From Torymus aiolomorphi (lineage: Eukaryota > Arthropoda > Insecta > Hymenoptera > Torymidae): a stretch of DNA of 64,000 nucleotides. Below, piece after piece: positions 1 to 10,690 of the stretch. Under the pieces are notes generated by a model that did not search any database, was not told the DNA's origin, and was given only the letters and a program-made list of their open reading frames with translations. Positions within the stretch are counted from its first letter, which is position 1. Each line of letters opens with the position of its first letter. The translations under genes were made by a program, and so were the position numbers. The DNA lies in the NCBI GenBank assembly GCA_036365515.1, contig CM070873.1:174452104-174516103 (forward strand). The letters are read 5' to 3'.

Positions 1-900
1 AAAGAGGAGTGCCTCTATGACATAAAAAAGATGTCACTCTATGACATAAAAATGGTGTCACTTTATGACATAAAAAAGGTGTCACTCTATGACATGAAAA
101 GGTGTCACTCTATGACATAAAAAAGGTGTTACTCTATGACATGAAAAAGTTATTATCTGTAACTTAAAAAAGGTGTCACTCTATAACATAAAAAAGGTGT
201 TACTCTATGACATAAAAAACGGGTTACTATATGAAATAAAAGAGGAGTGCCTCTATGAAATAAAAAAGGTGTCACTCTATGACATAAAAAAGGTGTTACT
301 CTATGACATGAAAAAGTTATTATCTGTAACATAAAAAAGGTGTCACTCTATGATATAAAAATGGTGTCACTCTACGACATAAAAAAGGAGTGACTATGAC
401 ATAAAAAAGATGTCACTCTATGACATAAAAATGGTGTCACTTTATGACATAAAAATGGTGTCACTTTATGACATAAAAAAGGTGTCACTCTATGAAAAAA
501 AGGTGTTACTCTATGACATAAAAAAGTTATTATCTATAACATAAAGAAGGTATCACTCAATGATATAAAAATGGTGTTACTCTACGACATAAAAAAGGTG
601 TCACTCTATGACATAAAAAAGGTGTCTCTCTACGACATAAAAAAGGAGTGACTATGACATAAAAAAGATGTCACTCTATGATATAAAAATGGTGTCACTC
701 TATGACATAAAAAAGGTGTCACTCTATGACATAGAAAAGGTCCCTCTCTATGACATAAAAAAAAGTGAATATGACATAAAAAATGTGTTACTCTATAACA
801 TAAAAAAGGTGTCACTCTATAACATAAAAAAGGTGTTACTCTATGACATAAAAAATGTGTTACTCTATAACATAAAGAAGGTGTCACTCTTGAAGCATAA
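1..900. repeat. 24-bp minisatellite array
   Basis: Tandem array with unit gtgtcactctatgacataaa plus aaag (24 bp). Many units carry point changes and a few are 2-3 bp shorter. A variant unit containing ttattatctgtaac recurs near 150, 316 and 528, so there is a loose higher-order pattern. The array reaches the window edge, so its true length is unknown. Open frames across it are only translations of the repeat. I see no promoter or gene in it. Confidence 0.95.
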
Positions 901-1129
901 ACATGTCAAATGCACATAATCTTATTAGCAAGTTTCAGGATGCTATAGTATAAAAATTAGAGACTTTATTATGTTTGACAAAAAGTGCTGAATTTTTCGA
1001 TATAGCTAATGATATGGAAACTTCTGAAATCTAACTATCTAATATGAGGCCTAGCCATAATAACATCCATAGTTTCCATAATTATAAATTTGCAAAACTA
1101 GTCAAGAAATATGTAACAAAATGAAACGG

Positions 1130-1987
1130 AAATTCTAGGAGATATCTCGATAATATTTATGGGGTTTACAAGCGAGGAAATTTACTTATGATTGGAAATT
1201 CACCAATAAAGTTTGAAGGAGACTTTGTCCATGTGAAGGAGCGGAAGTATCGTTTGTCTGCAGGATTACTACAATTACTATTCAAAAAACTTCCGGATGA
1301 AAGTCTTATTAATTCAAATGATTTAGATAATTATCGCATGATTATGGAAATTTCAAGCGCTCACAAAAAGCACTAGTACGTGAATGAGCCGATTCGAAAA
1401 CAAAAGAGTAAAAAATTTCACAATTTTATTGCTCCAATGTTCGAAAAATCGTTTGTAAAAAGTGACTGGTCATTATCCCCAGAACATAATGTTAACGAAG
1501 CTGAAAATGCGAGAGAGAAATGTAAAAAGGTTGAGCAAACTAATGCAGTGGCAGCCAAAAAAATATTTATACAATAGTCAATCCTCTAAAGAAGCTCATA
1601 ACTGTTGATACTCGAATTGATTCCGATCTTCCAACTTCTAAAGATACTGCTAAGGATTACGAATCTGATCATTCTACTGAAGATGTATCAGATTCCTCAA
1701 TCAATGTATATTTGCAGAAAATCATTCGTGATTCAGGAGTATGGGAGAGCTTTGGAGGCAATAACTTTATTCGTTCGTGATACCAACCTGAAAAGTGGAC
1801 TAGTGACGAAGAAGAAGAAGTTGCAACTATTACGAATGCATACGAAAGCGACGTCTGGGATGATTCTAACAAATTAGTTGATCGCTTACGAGTACTCATT
1901 GCTGAGGAAAATATGGGGATAAGAACTAACTATGATGAAATCCGTTATATTCTCAGCGAACTTCGCAATCCTGGAATCATAAATTAA
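1130..1987 (+). pseudogene. Decayed DUF8207-type protein of a virus-like element
   Basis: The N-terminal part (ATG at 1188, frame open upstream to about 1140) reads IGNSPIKFEGDFVHVKE, then a GLLQLLFKKLPDE segment and a DL..YRMIMEISSAHKKH segment. This is the layout I associate with DUF8207 proteins, which occur in many copies in arthropod genomes beside virus-like capsid genes. The frame is cut by an in-frame TAG at 1374-1376 and continues to 1577. The acidic C-terminal part resumes in another frame at about 1600 and ends with a TAA at 1985-1987. That tail has the typical WDDSNKLVDRLRVLI and ELRNPGIIN motifs. The function is unknown. The gene lies just upstream of the capsid-like gene in the same orientation, which supports one shared element. 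Family assignment is from memory of motifs. Confidence 0.7.
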
Positions 1988-2237
1988 TGTTAGAAATGTT
2001 ATATTGTACTAAATTATCTAAACAGTGGCAACATTCGCTAAGTCTAAGCTATAATAATGTTGTTTTTCAATAAAACAATTTTGGTAAATTCTATATATAC
2101 ATAAATTTTATGGAGGGAAATATTTTTTCTTTAATGGATGTTTCTCACAGGTATAGAGCGTAGGTTGGGGTTCTCACCATTTTCTTTCTCTTCTTTTATA
2201 TTTATATTTAATTATATTAAATGAAAAAAAAAAATTC

Positions 2238-3420
2238 ATGATAGAACATACGCACATCAGCCCTACACCACGTCATCGTTTGGAAACAGCGATGAAATTC
2301 GCATCGGCATTCAACATCAGGATTTATGTCTTCTACCATCACGAAGTTCACTACATGTACGTTGTAAACTAGTTAAACCGGATGGTACGCCACTCGAACG
2401 TTCTATGTTTGTCAACAACGCCATCTGTCATATGTTTGAAGAAATCAGATACGAGATCAATACTATTGAAATTGATAAACGTAAAAATGTAGAGTTCACT
2501 ACTCTCCATAGCTTAACTGAAAGGTTTGGTTTCTCCTAATCCTAGTCAAAAATTGATCATTGAGAACGCTGGTTGGCTCGATGCCGAAGAATCGCAGATA
2601 CTCACCAACGATGATGGTTACTTCCACTTGTCTATACCTCTCGGCATGATTCTTGGATTTGCCGAAGATTATAAAAAAATTTTAGTAAATGTTAAACATG
2701 AACTCATACTCACGAGATCTAGAAATTATATCAATGTCATCATACAGACAGCAGGACCAAACAATACTTATGAAGAATTTAAAATTGAGATAACGAAGAT
2801 AAAGTGGTTGATGCCATACGTATTCCTATCCGATAAGCATAAGATTCCTCTCTTCAATTACATCGAAAAAAGCGGAACTGTGGTTATGAGTTACCGCAGC
2901 TGGGAATTCTACAAATATCCACTTCTTCCAACTTCTCCGAAACACGTTTGGACTGTCAAAACATCCAATCAGTTGGAAAAACCACGCTTCGATCATTATT
3001 CTTGCTTTTCAAACGAGTAGAAAATCTCAGAGGCAAGTAAACACGAATCAGTTCGATCATTGTCATTTGAGTAATGTTAAACTCTTTTTAAATTCGCAAT
3101 GTTACTCGTATGGAAATTTAAATTTAAATATAGATCGTAATCAGTACGCCGTACTGTATGATATGTATGCAAATTTTCAGAGTGCTTATTATGAAAAACA
3201 TCCTGAACCCCGTTTGAATAAAGTAGATTTATGCTTACCTTTGATAGTGACCCATTGTTCCAAACAAAGCGAATCTTTGAAAAACGCTCCCGTGGACGTG
3301 CGTTTAGAATTTGAATCGAGAGATAATTTTTCAGCTGGAACATCCGCGTATTGTTTCATTCTACACGACCGTATCGTTCAGTATAGTCCCGTCAGTGATG
3401 ACGTGAAGAAGCTTGTGTAA
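2238..3420 (+). pseudogene. Decayed double jelly-roll capsid-like protein
   Basis: Three consecutive reading frames make one protein: about 2238-2520, 2526-3000 (SPNPSQKLIIENAGWL, then LSIPLGMILGFAEDYKK and IKWLMPYVFLSDKHKI) and 3050-3420 (NLNLNIDRNQYAVLYDMYA, then NAPVDVRLEFESRDNF and GTSAYCFILHDRI). These are landmarks of the double jelly-roll-like family found in insect genomes and related to major capsid proteins of Polinton/virus-like elements. The breaks near 2520 and 3000 are frameshifts or small deletions, so no intact protein is made. The stop codon at 3418-3420 sits two bases before the next ORF's ATG, an arrangement typical of compact viral-type gene sets. The copy is best read as a dead endogenous element. 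Confidence 0.75.
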
Positions 3421-3422
3421 AA

Positions 3423-3911
3423 ATGAAGTACATCGTCGATATGCAGAGCTTCAAACTGCATGGTAATGATTTCGTTTTGAAAGAACTGGCAATTGTTCCG
3501 TTGGTTGATAATGACCAACCTCTAATATTTTTATTCAAGTAAGCTTCTCCTTGGAAACGGCTCACCGATAAGTATAAGGGAGAAAATACTTGACTGTGGA
3601 AGCTCTATCATGGTATTTCTTGGAAATCAGGCGACCGTCCCTACACCGATATCGGAAATGTTCTTTGAGAATGCCTGCATGATGCTAGTCAGCTACTCGT
3701 TATGGGCTCCATCAAGAAAAAATGGCTCGAACGTTTCAAATTCAACGTTGACGATGTAACGGAGATGAGTTTTCCACCGTTGGACAAAATCAAGCTTGTG
3801 ACAGTTTGTCCAAACCACGAGGACGCCTACAAAACCAACTGTGGACTTGATAACGCTAAACTTCTGAAAAAATTCTACGAAAATTGTGAGACGTCTATAG
3901 ATTGGGAGTAA
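3423..3911 (+). pseudogene. Conserved virus-like element protein, broken by in-frame stops
   Basis: One reading frame of 163 codons starts at ATG 3423 (KYIVDMQSFKLHGNDF, then VLKELAIVPL) and ends at TAA 3909-3911. It is interrupted only by three in-frame stops (TAA about 3540, TGA about 3591, TGA about 3666) and has no frameshift. The downstream part includes KLYHGISWKSGDRPY, SIKKKWLERF and a Cys/His-containing tail. I recognise it as an uncharacterised protein that recurs next to double jelly-roll genes in arthropods. A relative with the same start (VINIQGF, F..KAV) lies at 58350 in the Polinton block. Its role is unknown. It belongs to the same relic element as its two upstream neighbours. 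Confidence 0.65.
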
Positions 3912-3942
3912 ATGCTTCATTCGTGTCTCTGACGTCGTACAA

Positions 3943-4090
3943 GATGGGTCAAAGCTCAAGTTCAATCCCTTATACTCCTCTTCCTGATTCCAAAAAGGAA
4001 GATTCAAAATGGAAAAAATATTCTCAAAAGTATTCCACAAATATGAATTCTTTGCCCGAACGTGATAATTATAAACGATTAAAAAAGTAG
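3943..4090 (+). CDS. Small ORF with N-myristoylation-like start (hypothetical)
   Basis: An ATG at 3943 opens a 48-codon frame beginning MGQSSSSIPYTPLPDSKK, followed by a Lys/Ser/Asn-rich tail, and stops at 4088-4090. Gly2 and Ser6 fit the N-myristoylation consensus (MGxxxS), a feature of many virion-associated small proteins. The frame is uninterrupted although its neighbours are broken, which may only reflect its short length. It lies 32 bp after the previous stop in the same orientation. I do not recognise a family, and it may be non-functional. Confidence 0.35.
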
Positions 4091-4109
4091 ATATTATATC
4101 AAAAATATT

Positions 4110-4488
4110 ATAATTAAAATAGAATTAATAATTATAAATTTAATCTTAAATATGCGCAATATGAACCGCTGCCATTTCGAGTGATTGATGCTTACAGAAT
4201 TCCGTGCTAAAAATGTTGTGAGGGTTCTAATTCACAAAGGTGGGTTATTGACGCTCGCGGAATTTCACAAACGCTGGCCCACCAAGTTGGCTTATTGACG
4301 CTTGTGTAATTCCAGACTACGCGTGCTAGAAATGCTGAGGAGGTTCTGGCGCACCAAGATGGGTTATTGACGCTTGTGTAATTCCACACTACGCGCGCTA
4401 GAAATGCTGAGGGGGTTCTGGCGCACCGCGCGGGGTTGAGTTATCATCGCTGGCGGAGTTGTGCGCCAGAAACCTCCCAGCTTATCTA
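4110..4488. repeat. Dispersed repeat, copy 1 (split by foldback element)
   Basis: This stretch is highly similar to 6728-7090 in the same orientation. Shared stretches include atgaaccgctgccatttcga and internal 70-bp subrepeats with gacgcttgtgtaattcca. It stops at the TA (4487-4488) where the foldback element begins, and its missing continuation (ctgttaac) is found after the element at 6354. Confidence 0.9.
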
Positions 4489-6351
4489 CACGGAAAACAG
4501 TAAGCACGACTGTGGAAAATGCAAACGAGCGCGCCAGGACGTGTGGTACTCTGCGCCGCCAGGCGGCGTGCGCCCATCTGCTCTGACGGTGTGTGCACCG
4601 CTATAGTTGATGCTGGTCAGCACTGGAATTCTCGAGACATTTTTGCACCTTGTATCGCCATGAGAACGGTGAGTCCCGCGCACGCTCCCGCGCAATCCTC
4701 CGGATTTTTCGTTGTTGGTTTGGGATCGCGTGGTCTATAGACGGAAATTTTATTTTTTAATATATTTACTTGGACATGCCTCCACAAATATTTTGTAACA
4801 CTTTTCTTAAGTTGTAAATTAATTTTTATTAACAATTTTGAATGCGAAATTAAATTTTTTAAAATATTTTGTCTCGGAAAATATATATTTTTTTTTTAAA
4901 TAACTTTTCTAAAATTATGTCTTAAAACATTCTTTAACAGACATATGGGATAGAACAAAGAATTCGAATCAAAATTTCGCAAAATAATTTAAATCATATT
5001 TTTATTACAAAATATGTCTTGTTAAAACATATTAGGTTTCATTTTCAATAACTATCTAATTATTTAATTTCATTTAACTCTGGAATCAGTATTACAAAAT
5101 TAATTTGTTTCGCAATTTTATCCTATTGTGTATACTAAAAATGCATGTCATTGCATAAACCGTACCGATCTGTTGTCGAAAAAAATAAAAAGAGGAAGGA
5201 CTATTCCCATTTTTCCGAACATTTTCATTTGATTGTCCTACAACGAGCCATGTAGAAAATGAATAAGAACATTTTTTTCATGTTTTTAAATGTCTCATAT
5301 AGGTAATTCCGCCGAACTTCTCAAATTTGAGCTGAAGAGAAATGAAAAAAAAAATTAAGAGCACACTTTCATATGACCATGTTTCTTCATTTCTAGACCT
5401 CAAGTAGTGAAAAAGAAGTGGTAGCGTTACTCATTTTTTTAAAGCCATTTTTTACCGTATAACTCATAGGAAAGCTATGGGTAACATGTAGTAATTCGTG
5501 ATAATCTTTTCTGTATAAAAGTCGACGGTTTCTATATATCGTAAATGAAAAACTACTTTCCTATTTTGTAAACTATTTTCAAATCATTTAAAGAAGACAC
5601 TTTTTTTTAATCACGTAAAGAAGATAATAATTTGTACGAGTACCACTTGAGTATGCCTTTAATTTTAGTCTTTCTCCGTACCATACATAATTTGTACGAT
5701 TCTAAATCGGGTTTTGATATCAAGAAGATGTTCTTCTAACACCCCATTTAAGAACTAAATATTATTAATCATGATTTACTTTCCAACGTAACACCTTGTT
5801 TTATGGTTATTGCAAATGAAACGCAATATGTTTTAACAAGACATATTTTCTAATAAAAAGATGATTTAAATTATTTTGCGAAATTTTGATTCGAATTCTT
5901 TGTTCTATCCCACATGGCTGTTAACGAATGTTTTAAGACATCATTTTAGAAAAGTTATTTCAAAGAAAAAACAATATTTTCCGAGACAAAATATTAAAAA
6001 AAATTTAATTTTGCATTCGAAATTGTTAATAAAAATTAATTTACAATTTAAGAAAAATGTTACAAAATATTTGTGGAGGCATGTCCAAGTAAATATATTA
6101 AAAAATAAAATTTCCATCTAAAGACCACGCGTTCCGAACCAACAACGAGAAATCCGGATGATTGCGCGGGACTGTTTGCATGGCGATACAAGGTGCAAAA
6201 GTGCCTCGAGAATTCCAGTGCTGACCAGCATCAACTATAGCGGTGCACGCACCGTCAGAGCAGATGCGCGCACGCCGCCTGGCAGGGCAGAGTAGCACAC
6301 GTCCCGCCGCGCTCGTTTGCACTCTCCACAGCCGTGCCTACTTTTTCCGTG
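4489..6351. mobile_element. Foldback DNA transposon with TA target duplication
   Basis: The element begins CACGGAAAA and ends TTTTTCCGTG. Its inverted arms run about 4489-5030 and 5828-6351 with high similarity and flank a spacer of about 800 bp. TA dinucleotides lie at 4487-4488 and 6352-6353. The sister repeat copy at about 7078-7090 shows the empty site: cttacctactgctaac corresponds to cttatc-TA plus TA-ctgttaac around the element. This proves the borders and a TA duplication, as expected of the Tc1/mariner superfamily. There is no transposase ORF inside, so it is non-autonomous. Small open frames in its GC-rich ends are fortuitous. Confidence 0.9.
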
Positions 6352-6360
6352 TACTGTTAA

Positions 6361-6735
6361 CACTTTGAAAAATTGATTTTGACGTATGGGGGGCTGGCAT
6401 AATTATTGCTTAAAATTGTTATAAATAATCGACTTTTACCAGTTTTTATGGTTGTAAATAATTGTAAATAAAACGTAGATTACGTTGGCACTTTGAAAAA
6501 TTGATTTTGGCGTATGGGAGGGCTGGCGAAATTATTGCTTAAAATTGTTATAAATAATGTACTTTTACCAGTTTTTATGGTTGTAAATAATTGTAAATAA
6601 ATCGTATATTACGTTGGCACTTTGAGAAATTGATTTTGACATATGTGGGAGCTGGCGAAATTATTGCTTAAAATTGTTATAAATAATCGACTTTTACCAG
6701 TTTTTATGGTTGTAAATAATTGTAAATAATAATAT
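6361..6735. repeat. 128-bp tandem repeat, three units
   Basis: Units start at 6361, 6489 and 6618 with cactttgaaaaattgatttt and contain ttttaccagtttttatggtt. The period is 128-129 bp with few differences. An inverted copy lies at 7091-7222 on the other side of the dispersed repeat, so the units may be subterminal repeats of a larger element. Confidence 0.9.
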
Positions 6736-7090
6736 AAATTTAAACTTAAATATGCGTAATATGAACCGCTGCCATTTCGAGTGATTGATGCGTATAGAAT
6801 TCCGAGCTAAAAATGTTGTGAGGGTTCTGACTCGCAAAGGTGGGTGATCGACGCTCACGGAATTTCACAAACGCTGGCACACCAAGTTGGCTTATTGATG
6901 CTTGTGTAATTCCATACTACGCGCGCTAGAAATGCTGAGGGGGTTCTGGCGCACCAAGATGGGTTATTGACGCTTGTGTAATTCCACACTACGTGCGCTA
7001 GAAATGCTAAGGGGGTTCTGGCGCACTGCGCGGGGTTGAGTTATCACCGCTCGAGGAGTTGTGCACCAGAACCCTCCCTGCTTACCTACT
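6728..7090. repeat. Dispersed repeat, copy 2 (intact, empty site)
   Basis: Same orientation as copy 1 (4110-4488). It carries the uninterrupted junction cttacctactgctaac, which defines the pre-insertion site of the foldback element in copy 1. No ORF is apparent. Confidence 0.9.
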
Positions 7091-7222
7091 GCTAACGTAA
7101 TTTACAACCCCCCATATGCCAAAATCAATTTTTCAAGGCACTACCGTAATCTACGATTTATTTACAATTATTGACAACCATAAAAACTGATAAAAGTCGA
7201 TAATTTATAACAATTTTATTCA
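7091..7222. repeat. Inverted copy of the 128-bp unit
   Basis: Reads catatgccaaaatcaatttt, then accataaaaactgataaaag. This is the reverse complement of the 6361-6735 units. Together they bracket dispersed repeat copy 2 as inverted flanks. The following 260 bp (7223-7483) hold nothing I can identify. Confidence 0.85.
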
Positions 7223-7483
7223 TTTTCTCCCCTGAGCCATGAAATAGGGCCTTTTTCACGTGTGAAAATAGAAGAGAAAATATCGCATTCTGAGCAGTGA
7301 CGTCCGCAACAATTGCGTACTGATTTTTTTTTAATACTTAATGTTTTTTGGGAATTAGTGAGTTCGGCGGAGTTCTGGGTGGGCTCCTAGCTGGCTGCTT
7401 GTTGCTGCATAACGTCGTGTGCATGTGCACTCCTCCCCCCACCCCCGGCGGGACTGAATATGGTGAGGTTGTTGGCTGCGCCG

Positions 7484-8830
7484 TCACAGATGGATTTGCC
7501 GGGGTGGTTGTTGAGGTTTGTGTTGATGCGGATCCAGCCGGGCACTCGTGTCGCCCGAGGACTCTACTTTCGCCATAACTGCCACCTTTGCCACCTTTGC
7601 CGTCAGCCCGAAAGGAGCTGCTCCGGGCAGCCGTATTTTATCTTTGGGAGGAGGGGGTAGGTACCTTTCATGCACCTTCTTCTTCCTTTTCCGTCGCCGC
7701 CCATACTTCCCTATGTACGCCAAACTGTAGATCTCTTTGTCTTCTATTGCTTCCATATATTCCTTGAGAACATTTCGGTACGCTAGTGCGATCTGCTTGC
7801 TCTCGCTCGGTGATCGTCGGAAGGGGCCCACTATGTACTTAAAGCCAGTGAGAAAGTTCTCCACTTTTTCCCCCTTGGCTTGATTTCGTCGCCGCAATTC
7901 ATCTTCTAGCTCCTCGTGGTTCAAGCCTCCGATGAACTGTCGCCTAAACGCTTTCTTAAATTCTCGCCATGTTGCAATCTCCCGGTACACGGTCTGATAC
8001 CATACCTTGACCCTGAGAGATAAGGTGCAAGAAACGACTCCCAATAGATCCTCCCCGGATTGCTTCGATTTCCTCTGACATTTCTCCAATTATTTTACAT
8101 ATTTCTCGAGCCCTTCTCTCCCTTCGCCAGGCAAATGCAGCTTCCAACTTTGCAGAGTCTTAATGCACTTCAGACTCCGATCTGCCTCATCATAGCGCCT
8201 TCCGCTCCTCGTATACCGGGATTTGCAGTCGGACTCGCTGCTGTCAGAAGATCCGCTTCCGCTTTCCTCCAACTCTCTTCGCCATAGTGATGTCCTTCGT
8301 TACCTTTCGCTGCTGCTGTATCGGCCTCGCTGTCTCCTCCTACCTCCTTGACTGCCCCGCGACTTCGAACTATCCCTTTGCTTCTTTCTCTGGCCTCTGT
8401 TATCACTTTCTTTTCTCTCTCTGTCGCTCTGCTTCTGTTTCTCTTATCGCTCGCTTTCGGACTCGCTGCTACTGCTACGTCGGGTTTTGTGTCTCTTCTC
8501 TTCTCCTCTAGTGATGCGGTGGTTCACTTTCTTCCATTCCTCCGAACTCTTCCCGTTACCCCTACGCTTCTCACTGCGCCATGGTTTGGAAGTAGTTGAG
8601 CGATAATTCCGTTCCAGTTTTTCATCCGCCATAGGTAGTTTGGTTGGTTGTGTGGCTACTTTCCGGTTCGGGGTGATCTCTCGGCCACTTCGTCCCTTCC
8701 GCCCGTCGCCTCTTGATTTGTTAATGTTCAACACAGTTACCGAATGAGACAGATGCAGAATCCGCTCCCGTTCTCTCTCGACTTCATCCTCTTCACTGCT
8801 CCCTTCGCCATTACTCCACCCGTCTCTTTT
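7484..8830 (-). pseudogene. LTR-retrotransposon Gag relic
   Basis: The longest frame (8089-7484) contains VKVWYQTVYREIATWREFKK, then AFRRQFIGG and LEDELRRRNQAKGEKVENFL. This matches the retrotransposon Gag capsid core (W..F...F, then E.L..R.Q..GE.V..F). Upstream frames (8272-8090 and 8734-8170) supply a Ser/Arg/Glu-rich N-terminus and the LQSWKLHLPGEGREGLEKYV segment, joined by at least one frameshift near 8090. Downstream the chain becomes KKKVHERYLPPPPKDKI and ends without a clear zinc knuckle. No protease, RT or LTR was found beside it, so this is an isolated decayed gag. Plus-strand ORFs here are shadows. Confidence 0.65.
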
Positions 8831-9119
8831 GTATTTTAATTACTTTTAGAGTATTCCTGCGTATTGAGAAAAACGTTTTATTTTAGTAAAAGTGATTTTA
8901 GCTTGAGATTCTAGTAAAAAAAATTTTAGATTGAGACCAGCCTCGCGCTCCTAACCAAGTGAACTTATCAGTTGTCGTCAATTTTTGACTAAAGAGAGTA
9001 AACGTATAAAAATGTAAGTCAAATTGCTACTTGTCTATTTTAATTTGTTTCATTTTACTCCGCCGTTTATCTTGTTTATTGCTTTATTATTTTCTGCTGA
9101 AAAAAGAATAATGTTAAGA

Positions 9120-9612
9120 ACACATTTAGTAACGATTTAATTAAGTAACTGACTGCGTATTTTGGTGCACTTTCGATGCTCAAATTTAAACTTTCATGAC
9201 TATGGAAGGTATCGACATTTTTTACTCGTTAAGAAAGCAAATAAAAACTCATTTCCACTACATTTATTTTCTATTTTTGAAATGATATTCAAGACTTTCT
9301 AATGTTAAATAGTTACTGTTTTAAGAAGAGGTATTTTTCAAGCCTTTTTTCAAAATAAAGCTAAAAATGTCCAGAACTTTAGTTTTTTTGAACGTTAGGG
9401 TCTAATATTGCAGCTTTCTTCATATTTCTATATAAAAAACCTATCCCAAAGTTTCAGCCGAATCCGTTATCCCGATCCCTGACACTGTCATAGTGAGTTA
9501 CTTAATTAAATTGTTACTAAATTCAGTTATTATAAATAAAGTCAGTTGTCGTAACATTATCTTTCTAAATAAATTTTTTCGAAAAAGCACACAAGTGATA
9601 TAATAAATTATT
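9120..9612. repeat. MITE-like dispersed repeat, copy A
   Basis: The inverted ends tagtaacgatttaattaagt (about 9129) and acttaattaaattgttacta (about 9497) flank about 340 bp of AT-rich DNA. The whole segment reappears in reverse complement at 24345-24790. No coding capacity. Probably a non-autonomous DNA element. The preceding 8831-9119 has no recognisable feature. Confidence 0.8.
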
Positions 9613-10149
9613 TCTTGGAATACCTTATTTTAACTTGAAGTTTAATCAATCTTTCTAAAATTCAACTTGATAACTTATTTTCTTAAAATATCCCTTTACA
9701 AAAATGTTTTAATTAGATTATTAGTATACTGTCTTTCTTTTAGAATGATGTTTTATATTAAAATATCAAGTTTTATTTCTTTGGTGGTAATAAGTTATTA
9801 AATAAAAATTTATCAAAATATGTCAGTGTAGGTAGTTTACATAAGAAATATTTTGAATGTACGTTAATTTCCATCAGTTTTTCGAAGAAGTCATCCCTCG
9901 GAAGGTGATTTTAACATTTGTAACACATGAGCTATATCTTATAATATAGGAATAATGTAAATTTGTAAGATTTATAGATTTTGAAGGAATTTTATAACAA
10001 CTTCACAAATCACTACTGGAGGTTCATCTTAAGCAAGAATTTCATATTTTCAATAAAACCACCAAGACTGCCGAGAAAAAATTTGAATTTGGTTTTTTAA
10101 CAAACACTATTTCACTTACTATATGAGAATATAATCTGGATATCTGAGA
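9613..10149. other. No gene seen
   Basis: AT-rich DNA with scattered stops in all frames. I recognise no repeat or gene. Confidence 0.6.
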
Positions 10150-10690
10150 GTAAGGTACTTATCTCACGAAGGGGTCTAGAAGTGCTGCAGCAGGTACAGG
10201 TGAGGGGCATCATAACCTCTATATGTAGGCTACATTCTCGTACCCTAAGCTTGCGTCGTCCCGGTTGTCAGTAGCTGCAGCTCCTACGGTGTCCCGGGGC
10301 TGTAGGCCAACGTCTTTTTCGTCATCTCTACCACAGTTTCACCATATCTGAAGTGATCGTCGTCGTCAGTCGTCACTCAATTTGTCAGTCTCGACCTCAT
10401 CTACTTGAGCTCTATATTGCCACAAAATAGTAGAATTAAATAATCTGAAATCGAAAAGGAAGTACTTAGAAGGCTCCATTACCTCGCCAAGGAGTTTAGA
10501 AGTGAGGCAGCTAATAAAGGTAAGGGGCGACATAACCTCAGCATGCAGGCATTCCCGTTTTCGGGCGTCGCCTCCATCGTCAGCTGCTGAACTCTCGTGA
10601 TGTCCAGCTGCTATAGGCCAACGTCCCTCTAGTCATCCCTGCCGCACCTTCACAATCTCTCAAGAGATCGTCGCTGGCACCAGCAAGTTA
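10150..10690. repeat. Diverged direct duplication, about 300-bp period
   Basis: 10150-10400 and 10453-10690 share an order of blocks: aagtacttat/aagtacttag, gtctagaagtg/gtttagaagtg, ggcatcataacctc/ggcgacataacctc, taggccaacgtc in both, and a final gatcgtcg. Divergence is high, so the duplication is old. No ORF. Confidence 0.7.

Noticed and set aside
1..900. Regular short repeats that could suggest a CRISPR array
   Set aside because: Units are contiguous without unique spacers, no cas genes exist, and the surroundings are eukaryotic. It is a minisatellite.
4486..6322. Mirror-image ORFs in the two ends of the foldback element
   Set aside because: Same sequence read in the two inverted arms. 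GC-rich and unlike any protein family.
7348..7730. Plus-strand ORFs near 7.4-7.7 kb
   Set aside because: Opposite-strand shadows of the Gag relic with low-complexity composition.
8060..8599. Plus-strand ORFs rich in Ser/Leu/Phe
   Set aside because: Antisense shadows of the minus-strand Gag relic, whose frames carry recognisable Gag motifs.
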